Source: Posidonia oceanica
Lineage: Eukaryota; Streptophyta; Magnoliopsida; Alismatales; Posidoniaceae
Length of the DNA stretch: 64,000 nucleotides
Direction: 5' to 3'
NCBI GenBank assembly: GCA_037176725.1
Contig: JAZBRS010000013.1
Span: 12,341,001 to 12,405,000 of the forward strand
Positions within the stretch are counted from its first letter, which is position 1, and each line of letters opens with the position of its first letter. A program made the position numbers and the translations under genes. Of the stretch, positions 40,501 to 53,030 are shown in pieces. The notes below the pieces were generated by a model. The model was given only the letters and a program-made list of their open reading frames with translations, was not told the origin of the DNA and searched no databases.

Positions 40501-43376
40501 CGAGGAGGGGCACGGCGGTGCGTCGGCGGCGGCGGAGACGCGCGGGATGGCTGCTGTCCTTGCAGCTCCGGCGATCGGTGCCGGAGAAGAAGGCAACTCC
40601 GGCGAGTCTTTGCGGGCAGCACAGGTGACGAAACGCCTCGGGGAAAAGCCGAGGAGCAAGAGGGCGACAAGGGGAATCTGGGGGAAGTTTGCCTCGGCCC
40701 TTTCGCACGCCGGAACAGCCCACCCACCTGGGTGGCTTTCGGCCGGCCGGAGAAGAGTGGGGACGGCGGAGGGCGGCGGCTGCTGCGTTGGGGAGCTCGG
40801 GGGACGTTGCCGGAGGCCCGAGGAGGATGACGGAGGTTCCAGAAGTGTCTTCTACGGCCTAGAGCAAGATCTGGTTCAGTGGAGGCTCAACTGTGAAGGC
40901 CGAGGTGGGTGCGGCGTTGTGCGGCGTTCCAGGCCGAGGCAAGGGTACGGGCGGCTAGGTGGTTGCTTGGGGAGTGCGTGGGAGGAATCGGAAGTGAATT
41001 TCACTGAGTGTAGAGGAAGTTATGGGAGTTTGAAGTTTTTGGCAAAAATGAGGACCCAAGTGTTTGTAGTGGACTGTGAGGAGTGTGGGAGGTTTTAGGG
41101 CGCGATTTTGGGTGGCTTGGGAAGGTGGTTGCTTGGTGAGTCTGATGGCAAAGTTCTGGGATTTTAGGAGGCTCGTGGTGGTGGATTTGCAATGTGGAAG
41201 GTCGGCAAGATGGTGTTGGGTGCTGAAGAGTTTGGAGCTTGATTCCGGGAAGGCTTGAAGGTGTTTTTCAGTTCTGGAAGAAGGGTGAGGGAGCTGGGAG
41301 CTTGGTCTTTGCAGGTGTATTGGCCGAACCCCTTTTTTTTGGTTCCAAGATCTCAAGTTTTGTTGCCTCAAAGTTGCTGGTTTCCAACAGTCAAAGGGAG
41401 GGCATGGGTCTCTGTTTTCTGCCACCATTGGCAGGGCATGGAGGGAATGGTCTTGGTCGTGGGTCGTGGGTGATGGTGGGAGGTCAAGGTGGTGTCAGGG
41501 AGGTTTGAAAAAAAAAGAAAACCAATGGGGGAGAGGTGTTGTCGTTTGCAGGTTGTGAGAGAGGAGGAGAGTGGAAGAAGAAGAAGGGATGGAGGGAAGA
41601 AGAAGAAGTTGGACATGGGCTGGGCCTTGAGCACAGTAAAAGGAAAGAAAATGAAGGGGAGGAAGAGAGGAATGAGAAGTGGGAAAGAAAGTAAGGAAGA
41701 AGAAGAAAGGAAGAGAAAGGAAATAAAATTAGAAGAAGAAAAAATAAATTAAAAATAAGTAAAAATACTAGAAAAGTTGTGTTGTGAGTTAGGATTTTAA
41801 TTAGATTTTTAGTGACTGTTTTTAGGTTAATTAGTGTGTTTTGGGCTTGATTAGGGTTTTAGGGTTTTGGTTTTGCTTTTAATTAGTTTTTACTTGATTA
41901 AGTGTTTGTTAAATCTTTTTAAATTGTTTTAAAAATTGTGTTTTTCTTGTTGAGCATTTTAGGATATTGATTAGGATTTTTTAGGATTTATTTTCATATT
42001 AATTAGGATTGTTTTTAGGTTTTTAAGTTTTAGTCTTCTTAGGGTTTTTCTTTCTTAAGTCTTTTGGATTAGGTTTTTTAATTTTTATTTGCTGATTTTT
42101 CTTGATGTTTTTTAATTAGGTTTCTCTTGTTTGATTAAGAGTCTTCAAGTCCTTTTGATGTGTTCTTCATTCTTTTTAATTGAGTTCTCAAATTGTTTTC
42201 CTTAGGTTTGTTAAGTTAAGCTTTTCCTTTCATTAATCACTTATCTTAGTGTTCTTAATTGTTTCACTTCTTTTTTAGGGTTTATTTTTAATTCTTTTGG
42301 TAGGGTTTTTACTTTTGGTGGGTCTTGGTTTTGTTTTAGTTTTTTTTCTAGATTTTTCAGTATTTTATTTTGGTTTGTTTCGCATTTTTTAGTTTGCATG
42401 CTTGATTTTCTTTTTAGCTTGATTTAGTTAAGTTTAAGTTTTTTAATTGATTGCTTAATGTTTTTTAATTGTTTTCCTTAGAGTTCTGGTTTGTCTCTTT
42501 TATGTTTTGGAATTTTATGGATTTTTAGGGGTTTTTATGGGTTTTTGCAAAAGAAAGAAAAGGAAAAGAGAAGGAGGAAGAAAATGGAAAAAGGGAGAAA
42601 TAAAAGGGAAAGAGATGAGTTGGAGGGAAATGATTTTTTAAAATTCAGAGAAAATGCTAAAAATAAAATAAAAATAGGAATAAGATAGAGAAGGGATAGA
42701 AGCACAAAGGGGGCCCACAGCCAGGCCAGGGAAAGGGCAAGAAGGGGATGAAAAGGGAGATGATAATCAGGAGAGAGAGAGGAGAGAGAAAATGATAATC
42801 CTGGAGAGAGAAAAGGATAATTTGGGTGAATGGAGGTCTTAAAGGTCTCGGAATGGGATGAAAATTGGCGAGCGGGTAGTCTAGGGCTTAAGGCATTAGG
42901 TCTGAGGTTTTGGTTTGATTCTAAGAAGGTTTTGGAGGGGTTTCAAGGTGTAGAAAAAGGGGAAATTCACCTAGGTTTTCTAGGGTTTTTGGGAATGGGT
43001 TAGGTTTAGAAATTTCTAGGTTCTAGAGTAGGTTTGTTGAGTGGGTGTTGGTGGATTTTCCTATGGATTTTGGTCAAGTTTTGAGCTCGGGAAGAGGGGT
43101 AAAGGCTTAGGTCAAGTTGGCTAGTTTTGAAGGGTAAAAAGGAGGGTTAGGGTTTGGTTTTGGCTTGGGTTTTGGATGGTTTCAGGGTTAGGTTTTGGGA
43201 CGGTTCTAGGGTAAGGTTTTGGGGTTAGAAAATGGGTGTGGTTCTAGGTTTGGCTTTGAGGTTTGAGCTGGAGTTTTGATTTGGGAAGAAGGATGAAGAG
43301 AAATGTGCGATTTTGGGTTTTTCCTAGCCGCCAGAGAGGTCCGCCGATTCAGCCTTGTCGAAATGGGGTGTCAACA
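37564..43376 (-). repeat. E2 5' LTR, 5,813 bp
   Basis: TGTAGCGATC...GGTGTCAACA, PBS on its left, CCTAG plus E1 gag on its right. Equal in length to the solo LTR, with fewer than ten visible differences. Zones: degenerate repeats 38193-38648, GC-rich block 40393-41743, T-rich zone 41755-42525. Confidence 0.92.
37866..37933 (-). other. Conserved LTR box with hairpins, E2
   Basis: Contains GGTGTTAGGCACC and CCGA-gaa-TCGG, about 300 bp from the PBS-side LTR end. Also present at 7763-7830 in the solo LTR. Confidence 0.6.
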
Positions 43377-44930
43377 CCTAGCCAATGCAGAAAGCGTGGG
43401 GAAATGCCCACTTCGCAGCGAGCTTTCCACGCGGACACCAGCCCTAATCAGCGATGCATGACTAGTGATGTGCTGAATGCAAAGTAGAGTCCCAATCACT
43501 GGCAGCGCCCCTTTAACGATCATCTCGATAGAATCCTCCTCGGAGGGTTTATCTTTGACTTGGGCGGCTAAGGAACGCCAGCGACCGACATACTCCCCGA
43601 ATGGCTCTTGGGGTCTCTGCCGGATGGCGACGAGATCCTCCCTCTTGGGGATCAGGTCGAGGTTGAAAGCATACTGCTCAAGGAAGGCCTGAGAAAGATC
43701 CGTCCAAGTTCGAACCGTGGCCATGTCAAGGGAAGTGAACCACTTGAGTGCGGGGCCGGTCAAACTCTTCTGAAACTGGCGGATAAGGAGCCTTTCATTA
43801 GCCTGAAGCTGAGCAAGGTCCCCGCAGTATGCCTTCAGATGCGAAATAGGACAGCCTTTACCATTGTATTTATCGAAGACCGGGATGCGGAACTTCGACG
43901 GGAGTGCGGCCTCGGGGAAGAGACAAAGGTTGCGAAACTGGTAAGACTGGTGGTCCTTGCCCTGCACTAGACGTAGTGCTTTCTCCAGAACGTCCATCCT
44001 GTCATTGATGGGGTCTGGATTGGCTGCCATAGGAGATGAGGCAACAGGGGCAGGGACCACATACGCCAAGTGGGTCGCACCTAAGTGCTCCTCCGGATCC
44101 ACCATCACATCGCCTGGTGGAGCAACGGGATGGCCGGCGTATCCGTGCGTGCATGCAGTGTAGGCAGGAAAGTATGCTGGGTTCTGAACCTGATGCAAGG
44201 GGGATGGATGAGCAATATGTTGTGTAGTGCGATGTGTAGATTGTTGGAGCAACAGTTGCTGCATAGGCGCGATGCCGGGCAGCGAACCAGTGGGATACTG
44301 TGCTCCAACCAGCCCAAAAGACTGATCACCAAGAAAGGGAGTTGTATGCAGTGCATGGTGTTGTACAGAAGCAGCAGACAGATGCCGCACCCCCATCACC
44401 GGAGCAGTGTGTAGCTGGGGCGATGGTCTGGGCGGGAGTGCAGTGTGTGCAACAGCAGGCCGCAGAGGAACCTCAGGGGCAACAGGAATGCAAGAGGGTC
44501 GAACTGACAGAGCTATACCCTGCAGTGTGTGGGCAAGGTCCATCAGGTGCCGATACCGCGCTTCAGGGGACCCGTGAGTGGGAACACTGAATTGCAGAAC
44601 AGGCCGGGAGGCGGACTCAAGAGATTGAGAACCTAAAGCAAAGGTCGTCGCAGTAGAAGGGATGTCGGGAGCGACATATCCCAAGGACGAAGGGGTCAGA
44701 GGCGCCTCTGGAACGCAAGGGGCGGTCATCGAGACAGATTCGACGACCAGATCCAGAGTGGCGCAAGTTTGCCAAAGACCCACAGCAGAAGGGAGTACCC
44801 TAGACGCCTGAGGATGGAATCCTGGTGTCACAGAGGGCACAGAGCGAATAGAAGTGAAATCCGGAGGAACCCAAGTGGTAAACCCCTCCGAATCAGCGGT
44901 AAAGCGGAGCCCACCGACAGACTGGGCCAT
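43377..44930 (-). pseudogene. gag: E1 gag, copy 2, cut by the E2 5' LTR
   Basis: The encoded protein is the same as that of 13274-14827, starting at 44930 and truncated at the same codon by an E2 LTR. This shows the full E2 element sits at the same base of E1 as the solo LTR. The missing C-terminal part of gag is not present on the other side here, because the E2 3' flank has been replaced. Confidence 0.88.
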
Positions 44931-46196
44931 TGCTGACTGAGTCTAAGTGAGCAGAAGCTGCGACGAGAGAGAAAGAAGTAAAGTCTAAGGAAAGCTACCG
45001 CCGGAAGCGACGAGTAGCTCAGAGGAAGGACGCTCAGAGTCCGGGCAGCGGATCCCGCACGTACCTGTAAAAGAGTAAAGATGTTAGAGGTTGTATGCAA
45101 TAAAGAGTTATTAGGGGTGGCATGAATGGCATACATGCAGATGAATGTCCTAAGATGCGCTCTCTCACCATGCATGTCCTGAGTAGATGACCTACTAGGA
45201 CGCACTCAAGGGTAGTGGGTTTAGACAGACTCCAGGTCAGAAAAAGCAGGTTCCCTGTCGAACTCCTGGCCCAAAGCTCAGGTAATAACAGGGTGGTGCG
45301 TTGGTGGCCTCTACCCCGCCAAAGCGTGGGTGGTACCCTCTACTAACACCGACACGACCACCGGACAAGGGGGGACAGACCGACTGACTCGCGCCATGCT
45401 CAAAGCGGTGGAACAAGGGGCCGGGACTGTCCTTCGCAGACCGTGGGTGGACTCAGAAGAGAGAATGCATGCTTTCTAAGATGAATCAATCATGCAAGAT
45501 GCTTTGGAGTCTTTTACTTGCGTTTTATTAACCAGAAAGGGGGAAAATTGCAAGTTATCGGCTCTAGTTGTGCTTAGAAGTTATTGTTTAGCTTTATTGT
45601 AGCTTTTAGGTTAAGCAAAAGGGAGAGCAAACATGTTTCTACTGTCCTAGGCATGGCATGTGCAAAAGGGAAGAAAATCAGTCAGACATGGCAGGCAAAC
45701 AACATACAACACAACAAAAGGCAAGTGCATGGCATGTGCGAGTGTTCGTGGGCATGATAGTGAAGAAAAGCATTCATCATGTCAAAAGGCATGTATGCAA
45801 GGCATGTGCGTGCGTAGTGACATAGCAAAGGTGTAAAAGAAGCATTCATCATTCAAAAAGCATGCATCGTAGCCAAACAAGTATGTAGACATGCAATGTG
45901 CGAGAATAAAGCAGTAAAAAGCAAGTAAGGCAAGGGAAGTAAAGACAAGTAAGCTGTAAAGGAAGTAAGAGCATAAGCAAGACAATAAGTAAATAAACAA
46001 GCAGAGAAGCAAAGCCAAGCAAAAGGGAGCATAAACCGAGGCGAAAGAGGTGCAAAACCTAAGCAAAGTAGCCACGAAGCGACTTGCAAGGAGTTTGCAC
46101 AGAAAAGCGAGCAAAACAGGCGAAGAAGGCACACAAGGCAGACAAAGCTGCAAAACAGGCGAGCGAAAAAGCCAGGAACGAAAGCCAAAGTCATCA
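44931..46196 (-). other. E1 leader, copy 2
   Basis: Duplicate of 14828-16093, including the donor-like motif (45059-45067) and the hydrophobic open frame (45782-46153). One visible change is A to G near 45436. Confidence 0.7.
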
Positions 46197-46214
46197 TCCC
46201 CAGCAGAGTCGCCA
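46197..46214 (-). other. E1 primer-binding site, copy 2
   Basis: Unchanged copy of 16094-16111, one base from the LTR start at 46216. Confidence 0.85.
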
Positions 46215-46215
46215 C

Positions 46216-49200
46216 TGTAGTAATCCCAATCGGAATCAGGCTTACTATTAGCGGCGATTTGATCCGAGGAAGAGGCTCAACTCGAAAACACTTAAAATCG
46301 AGGAGAAAAGAGGAAGATAAGACAAATCAGAGTCGCCACCATGTCTATTAACGGAAGACAAGGAAAATCGGGGGTAATGCGTGAATTAACACGCAAAACC
46401 AAGCAAGAAATGCAAAGCAAAGCGATGCAAAGGAAAACAAGTGCAAATGAATGCAAATGAGATGACTCTAGCCTAGGATAAGGGCAATATGGTCATTGCG
46501 GGCCAAGAGAGGGCAAGGACTCCTGTTACGCGCGGGGAAGGTGTTAGGCACCCCCGACACGCTCGAGAATCGGTCTTTCTAGGCTTACGCTCGCATACGC
46601 GGGAAAATGCAGATTTGAATGCCTATGTGCCTATGAATGCCTAAATGAATGCTCAAGGTGTGCTCTAAGTGGGAGGATGCAGAGCAAGGAAGTAAACGTG
46701 CTCTCTAAGTGCTCAGCTACGCTGTCTGTGTTCCGAACCGGGCGAAACCTGGCTCGTGAGAACTCCAGGCAGTAAGCATCACAGCCCTATATGCAAATGC
46801 AAGCGAAAAAGCAAAACAACGGTAAAACCATGCAATGTAATCGACATGCAAGAGAAAACGGCGTAAAACACGCAAAACGAGGCAAGAAACAAGAACGACA
46901 CGTGAAACGGTGCAAAAAGACAAGATCGACACGCAAAACGAGCGAGAAAGCAAGGCGGCATGCAAATCGGTGCAGAAGAAGAGGAGCGGCATGCAAAACG
47001 GTGCAAAAGAAGAGGCGAGCGCGCAAAACGGCGCAAAAGCAAAGCAGGCACGCAAAACGGTGCCAAAACGAAAGCGAACGCGCGAAACGACGCAAAGGCA
47101 AAGCAGGCACGCAAAACGATGCCAAAGCGAGAGCAGGCACGCAAAACGGTGCCAAAAGCAGCGAAACAAAACCTCGGAAAGCTATGCGAATGCTAATGCA
47201 AGGAAAAAGATCAGAAGAGGCTAAAGGAGAGGTAAAACAGCGTGTGTGTGAGAACAGACGCTGTTCGGGGCCACACAGAGTAGGTGTGAAGACCTACAAA
47301 GGGGAGAAGTGAGCAAATGGAGGGATTACCACTTTTTTATGACCGTTTCCCACTAAACCGCTCCACGATGTGTCTCGCACGCTGCCCAAAGCTCGCGATG
47401 CGATCAGATCGTGGAAAAGGGGGAAGAAAGTCGCATTAAGTGATGAATCCAGGGGAAACACAACACAAAACACCCAAGAGTATGCGAAACGGGGATCTGA
47501 GTTGATAGACAAGAAGAGGAGGCCCTATTCTACGTGCTCAAAGAGACAGAAAGCGAAAACAAGGCAAAGAATGCAAATGGCATGCAAATGAATGCAATGC
47601 AGGGGTTCAGGAGGACATACCTGGAAATCCTGGAGTCTGATCTGAAATCTGCTTGGTCCATGCTGAAGAGCGCTTCGCTGCGGTCGCCTGGGCAGCTTGT
47701 TTGAGAAGATCCAACGGCCGGATTGGAAGATATTGTAGCTTCAAGGCAGGAGGGCCAGAACAGGGGAGAAGAGCAGATCTATGTGTTCAGGAGGTCCTAG
47801 GGGTGTGCAAAAGGTCCTCCCAAGTGAAGGGGAGCGAAAAAGGTGCTTAGTGTGTGCAAAGGGATGCTAAAATGCAAAGCTAAATGAATGCAGGATGCAT
47901 GCAAAAGCAAGAAGAGGCAAGAAGGGAAATTTTGGGAAAACAGGGATTCAGATGCATTTTTGAAAAAAGAAGGGGGCTAAATGCAAATTTTTGAAAGGGA
48001 TGGGGCCCACAGGGGAGAGTTTTGAAAACAGGAGAGGGCAGAGGGTCATTTTGCAAAAGATTGGACTTAGAAAGCTATTTTGAAAAGAGGATATGCATCA
48101 GAAGAAGTTTTGAAAGCAAATGGAAATCAGAGTGCAATTTTGAAAAATTCTGGGGTCTAAAGTGCAAATTTTCCAGAAAACAAGGTTCTGGGGAGTCCGG
48201 GAATGCAAGTGGAGGGTCTACATGCAATTTTGTAAGCATGGGTGCTAAGATGCAACTTTAGGGGCAAAACAGTCTTTTTACATAACTTTAAAGGGATGCA
48301 AGGGCCTATGTGTCATTTTTGAATCATGCAGGGTCAAATATGCAATTTTATATGTAAAACATGCTCTGAAATCAAAAGACAGGACTGATGTGCAATTTTT
48401 GAAAAAAACAGGGGCCAAAATGCAATGCAATAAACAAAAATGCATGCAGGATGGTTACTGTCCATTTAAAATGGACCTAAATGCAAAAATGCAAAACCAG
48501 GAGGCAAAACATGCAATGCAGTATGCAAAAATCAAAAATAAAACCTAAGTTCCTACAGTGCATGGACCTAAATGTAAAAACAGTAAAACATGGGGATACA
48601 GAATGCAATATGATATGGCAAAATACATGCAAATAAATGAACTGATTTAAAGCAGGACCTATATGCAAAAATTGAAAGTAGAGGGGCTAAAATGCAAAAG
48701 ATTACAACTACACAGCACAGTAAAAGGACCTAAATGGAAATACTGAAAAATAGAAATAAAAGCTGCAATTTAGCATGATATTAAATTTAAAACTAAGTAG
48801 ATTAAATAAATAGAGGACTAAAACGCAAAAATGAGATAACTTAAGGCAGATATGCAATATTCACACATAAACTATACAAACAGAAAAATAAATACACAGT
48901 GCTGGCCGGCGGTGGCTGGCACTGTAGCAGTGAGCCACCGGCGCTCACCACCACCGGCACAGGAGGACTGCGGGGGCGTTGATCGGCGGGGGAGGATGTC
49001 GGCGATTGTGCGAAGCTCCGGAGATCAACTGGATACTGTTCTGCTGGCCGGAGCATCCGGAGAGCAGGGGACCGGCGCCGGAGAAGAAGGGGAGTCCGGC
49101 GGGTTGCAGGCAGAGCTGGAGGGCTTGGAAGCCGATTCTGATCGGCGGGGAAGCAGCAGGAGGAGGAGAGAGAGCGGGGAAGGTAAGGAAATACCTGTAG

Positions 49201-52058
49201 TTGCGTCCGGAGCGCGCCCCGGATCTCAGCAGAATCGGAGATGGCCGGCGGTCGTCGTCCAGTTGCAGGGGAGGCTTCCAGCGGCTCGCGGCGGTTGCGG
49301 CTTCTTCAGGACTAAGCTCCGGTGCTTCCCAGATGATCAAGCGGCGATTCTGCAGCTCGAGCGGAAGGTCGGCGTTTGTGGGTCGACTGTGAGCTGTCGG
49401 AGGCCGGGGGAGCTGTCTACTGCTCCTCGGCTTGGGTGGAGCCTTCCGGAGGATTGCTGGAGGTCCGGCGAAGGGGTTTAGATGGTTGGCTGAGGGTTCT
49501 GGAGCATGTAGGGAGAAAATGGAGAGATGGACTGATTTTGGTCAGAAGCGAAACAAGGTGTTTGTAGTGGAGCTTGGGGTCTGTAGTGGACGAGGAGGTC
49601 TGATGTCAGGTGGCCTGGAAAGGTGGAGTGCAAGTGAGTGTTCGGGTGTAGTTTGGAAGGATGCTGTGAGTTCTGGAGGAGGGAATTGCGGAGTGGGTTC
49701 TGTTGGGTTGCAGTTGGCTTTCAGAGGGTGATTAGGGTAGCTTTGGGTGGTGGAAAGGCTGTAGAATGGTGAAGGGAAATGGCTGGGTTTCTGGGTGAAC
49801 TTGGGGGATTAATTGGGAGAGGAATTGGGACTTGGACGGGGTTTGGTTTTCTGGAAAAGAAAGAAGAAGATCTGCTGAAGATTGAAGAAGGAACTGGAGA
49901 AGGTTCTGAGGTGGGGATTGCTCTGGAACGGGGATCTCTCTCCGGGATGCCAAGGAAGACTCTCAAGCTCTCTTTTACTGCTCTCTTCTCTCTAGTAATT
50001 GGAGGATACAGAGGAGAAGAAGGAGGTTGCTCAGGTGGAGGAAAAATGCAAATGGATTCTGGTTTCTCTCGGATTGACCAAGGACTCTCTTCTCTGCTCT
50101 CTCTTGCTACTCTGTCGATCCGAATTGAAGGGCGAAGAGGAGGCTTTTTATCAGGAGGAGGAGACTGCTGGGCGCGAGCTAGTGGTTTGAATTCCACCAG
50201 CGGCACTGTAGCTGAAGAGACCAGCAGCCGGCGAGATGACAGGCACTTGATGCCTCCCGGAATTGGTGCTGAGAGGTGAGAGAGCGGCGAGCTCTGTAGG
50301 TGATAGGATGGAGGACTTCGAATTTGAATGGGTGGAGGGAACTCTGTTGCAGGCCGCTCGCGGGAGAGAAAACCGGTGGAAATGCCGGCTGAGGGAAGAG
50401 GAAGGAGGAAGAAGAAAGGCGGGCCGGACTGTGCTGCGGGCCGAGAAAAAGAAGGAAAAATTGAAGGAAAAAGAGAAATGGGCCGACGAGCCCAGTAAGG
50501 AAAAGAAAGAAAGAAAGAAGAGAAATAAGAAAGAAAGAAGGGGTAGGATGGGGAAATAAAATTAATATAAATGAACTAAAAATAAATAAAAATACTAGGA
50601 AGGCTGTGTTGTGAATTAGGATTTTAATTAGATTTTTTAATGACCATTTTGGGTTGATTAATGTGTTTTGGGCTTGATTAGGGTTTTAGGGCTTTGGTTT
50701 TGCTTTTAATCAGTTTTCACTTGATTAAGTGTTTGTTAAACCTTTTTTAAATTGTTTTAAAAATTGTGTTTCCCTTGTTAGATACTTAGGACATTGATTA
50801 GGATTTTTTAGGATTTATTTTCGTATTAATCAGGATTGGTTTTAGGTTTTTAAGTCTTAGTGGGTTTTTTTTTTCTTTCTTAAGTCTTTTAAGTTATGCT
50901 TTGATTTTTATTTGTTGATTTTTCTTGAAGTTTTTAGTTAGATTTTTCTGGTTTGATGGGGTGTTTTTAATTCTTTCAAATGTGTTTTTCTTTTCCTTTT
51001 TTTAATTAAGTTTTTATGTTGTTCTTCTTATGTTTATTAAGTTAAGTCTTTTGCTTCTTTAATTACTTGTTTTAGTGTTTGATTTTTAATTCTTCTTTTT
51101 AGGGTTTGTTTTTTAATTCTTCTGATGGGGTTTTTACTTTTGGTGGGTTTTGATTTCATTTTAGTTCTTTTCTTGATTTTTTAGTGTTTTCTTTTGATTT
51201 GTTTTGCATTTTTTAGCTTACATGCTTGGTTTTCCTTTTAGCTTGATTTAGTTAAGTTTAGGTTTTTAATTGCTTGTTTAATGTTTTTTAATTGTTTTTC
51301 TTAGGGTTCTGATTTGTTTCTTTTATGTTTTGGGGTTTTACAGATTTTTAGGGGTTTTTATGGATTTTTGCAAAAGAGAGAAAAGGAAAAGAGAAGGAGG
51401 AAAGAAATGGAAAAAAGAGGGAGATAAAAGGAAAAGAGATAGGTTGGAGGAAAATGATTTTTTAAAATTTAGGGAAAATGTTAAAAATAAAGTAAAAATA
51501 GGAATAAGGTAGAGAAGGGACAGAAGCACAGAGGGGGCCCACAGTCAGACCAGAGAAAGGGTAAGAAGGGGATGAAAAGAGAGATGATAATTAGGAGAGA
51601 GAGAGGAGAGAGAAAATGATAATCCCGGAGAGAGAAAAGGATAATTTGGGCAAATGAGAGGCTTGGAGGTCTTGGAATGGAATGAAAATTGGTGAGTGGG
51701 CAGTCTAGGATTTGAGGTGTTGGTTCTGAAGTTTGGGTTTGATTCTGACATGGTTTTAGAGGGGTTTCAAGGTGTAGAAAAGGGGTAGTTTCACCTAGGT
51801 TTCTAAGATTTTTGGGAACGATCTTGGTTTGAGATTTTCTAAGTGTTCGGGCAGGTTTGCTAAGTGGGTATTGGTGGGTTTTCCTATGGATTTTGGTCAG
51901 GTTTTGAGCTTGGGAAGAGGGGTAAAGGCTTAGGTCAAGTTTGGTTGGTTTTGAAGGGTAAAGAAGAGGATTAGGATTTGGTTTTGGTTTGGGTTTGAGT
52001 CCAGCAATCACCAGGAGGGCTCCAAGTGGTCCAAGCCTGCCAAGATGGGGTGTCAACA
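46216..52058 (-). repeat. E1 5' LTR, copy 2, 5,843 bp
   Basis: Duplicate of 16113-21954. Differences cluster in the degenerate-repeat zone (46820-47420), many of them C-to-T or G-to-A at CG sites, and in the GC-rich block near 49000-49400. The A-run near 50450 restores the 1-bp difference, matching the 3' LTR at 1735 rather than copy 1. Confidence 0.9.
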
Positions 52059-52765
52059 CACGCTAAAGGGAGACTTGTCCTCAAATTAAGGAAGCCAGCA
52101 GACGTGACTTCGAAAAGGCACGCAAAAGGGAGACTTGTCCTCAAATTAAGGAAGCAAGCAGACGTGACTTCGAAATGGCACGCAAAAGCGATGACCTGTC
52201 CTCAAATTAAGGAAGCAAGCCGACTCACAAACCAATGGGAAGAGAGTGACACCATAGGGCAGCAAAAAAGATGCCCCTGGTATTAGGGATGCTACTAGGG
52301 GACAATCGAAGTGTCCTTGGCATCGAAAAACGACAGACATAGACAAAACTGACGTGCTTGTCAAACGAGTAGTTAGGGCTACCATCTCGACGAAGATCCA
52401 ACCAGGAGTGCCCGGTGGCTTTGCTCAACTTGACGGCATTGATCTGCAGAGATTCTGGCATCTTGATGGAATGCAGGGTTTTCTTGTAGCCTTCCTTGGT
52501 GCTGAGACTGTTGGCAGTTGCTTCTGTACTTGCAAGCTGTCAGGAGCTGATAGTGCCCTCCTCATGGCTCTGAGGGGTTCGATGCAGTATTCTGAAGATG
52601 TGATTGTGCGGGATCATGCATGCATCCAGTTATGGAAAGCAAACCCAATACATAAGCAAATGGCACAAAACATCCTTGCATTAATAAAGTCTTGGTTACA
52701 TGCCTGTAGCAAGCTAAACAATGTACAACAAGACTCAAAAGGGGACATGTAGTCATACAAATGTC
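52059..52765 (-). other. E3 3' region with 60-bp repeats, copy 2
   Basis: Duplicate of 21955-22661, with three repeat units at 52059, 52119 and 52179 and the GTAG/CTAC hairpin near 52369. Confidence 0.7.
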
Positions 52766-52996
52766 CTAACTGGTCTGGGCCTTCTTTGACTCCCTGGTGT
52801 CAAGAAACAGAGGTGCACCCGGTGGGATCTCGTTGATGGGCCAGAGCCCCTGCACTTCAGTCAAATACTCAAGAGTACATCCTGAGCCTCGTACAGCCGC
52901 AATGTCTGTTGACTGTACTCCATGGCGCATGAGGTCGGCCAGCTCCGCTGTTGCCACAGTTGAGTTGAGCGGGTAGGCCTAAAGAAGCTTTGGCGC
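52766..52996 (-). pseudogene. E3 ORF3 (DUF7745-like) C-terminal remnant, copy 2
   Basis: As copy 1, but the Trp codon near 52842 is intact (TGG), giving an open stretch of 63 codons ending at 52766. The TAG at the Gln position and the abrupt loss of homology near 52996 are shared, so both predate the duplication. Confidence 0.8.
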
Positions 52997-53030
52997 TGTG
53001 CTATTGTGACCATCTCCCGTGCCCAGCCAC

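Larger units (their letters stand above)
23708..43376 (-). mobile_element. E2: coding-rich Tat/Ogre-type element lacking its adjacent 3' LTR
   Basis: Order on the minus strand: 5' LTR (37564-43376), PBS (37545), leader, gag, PR-RT-RNase H, aRNase H-integrase, ORF3, hairpin array. The 3' LTR and PPT that should follow are missing at 23708, where E3 sequence begins. The outer flank of the 5' LTR is CCTAG plus E1 gag (43377), the same flank as the right side of the solo LTR at 7461-13273. E2 therefore sat at that same site in E1. The interior is about 13.9 kb, long for Ty3/gypsy but normal for Ogre-like elements. Three in-frame stops (34641, 29175, 25813) interrupt its frames. Confidence 0.85.
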
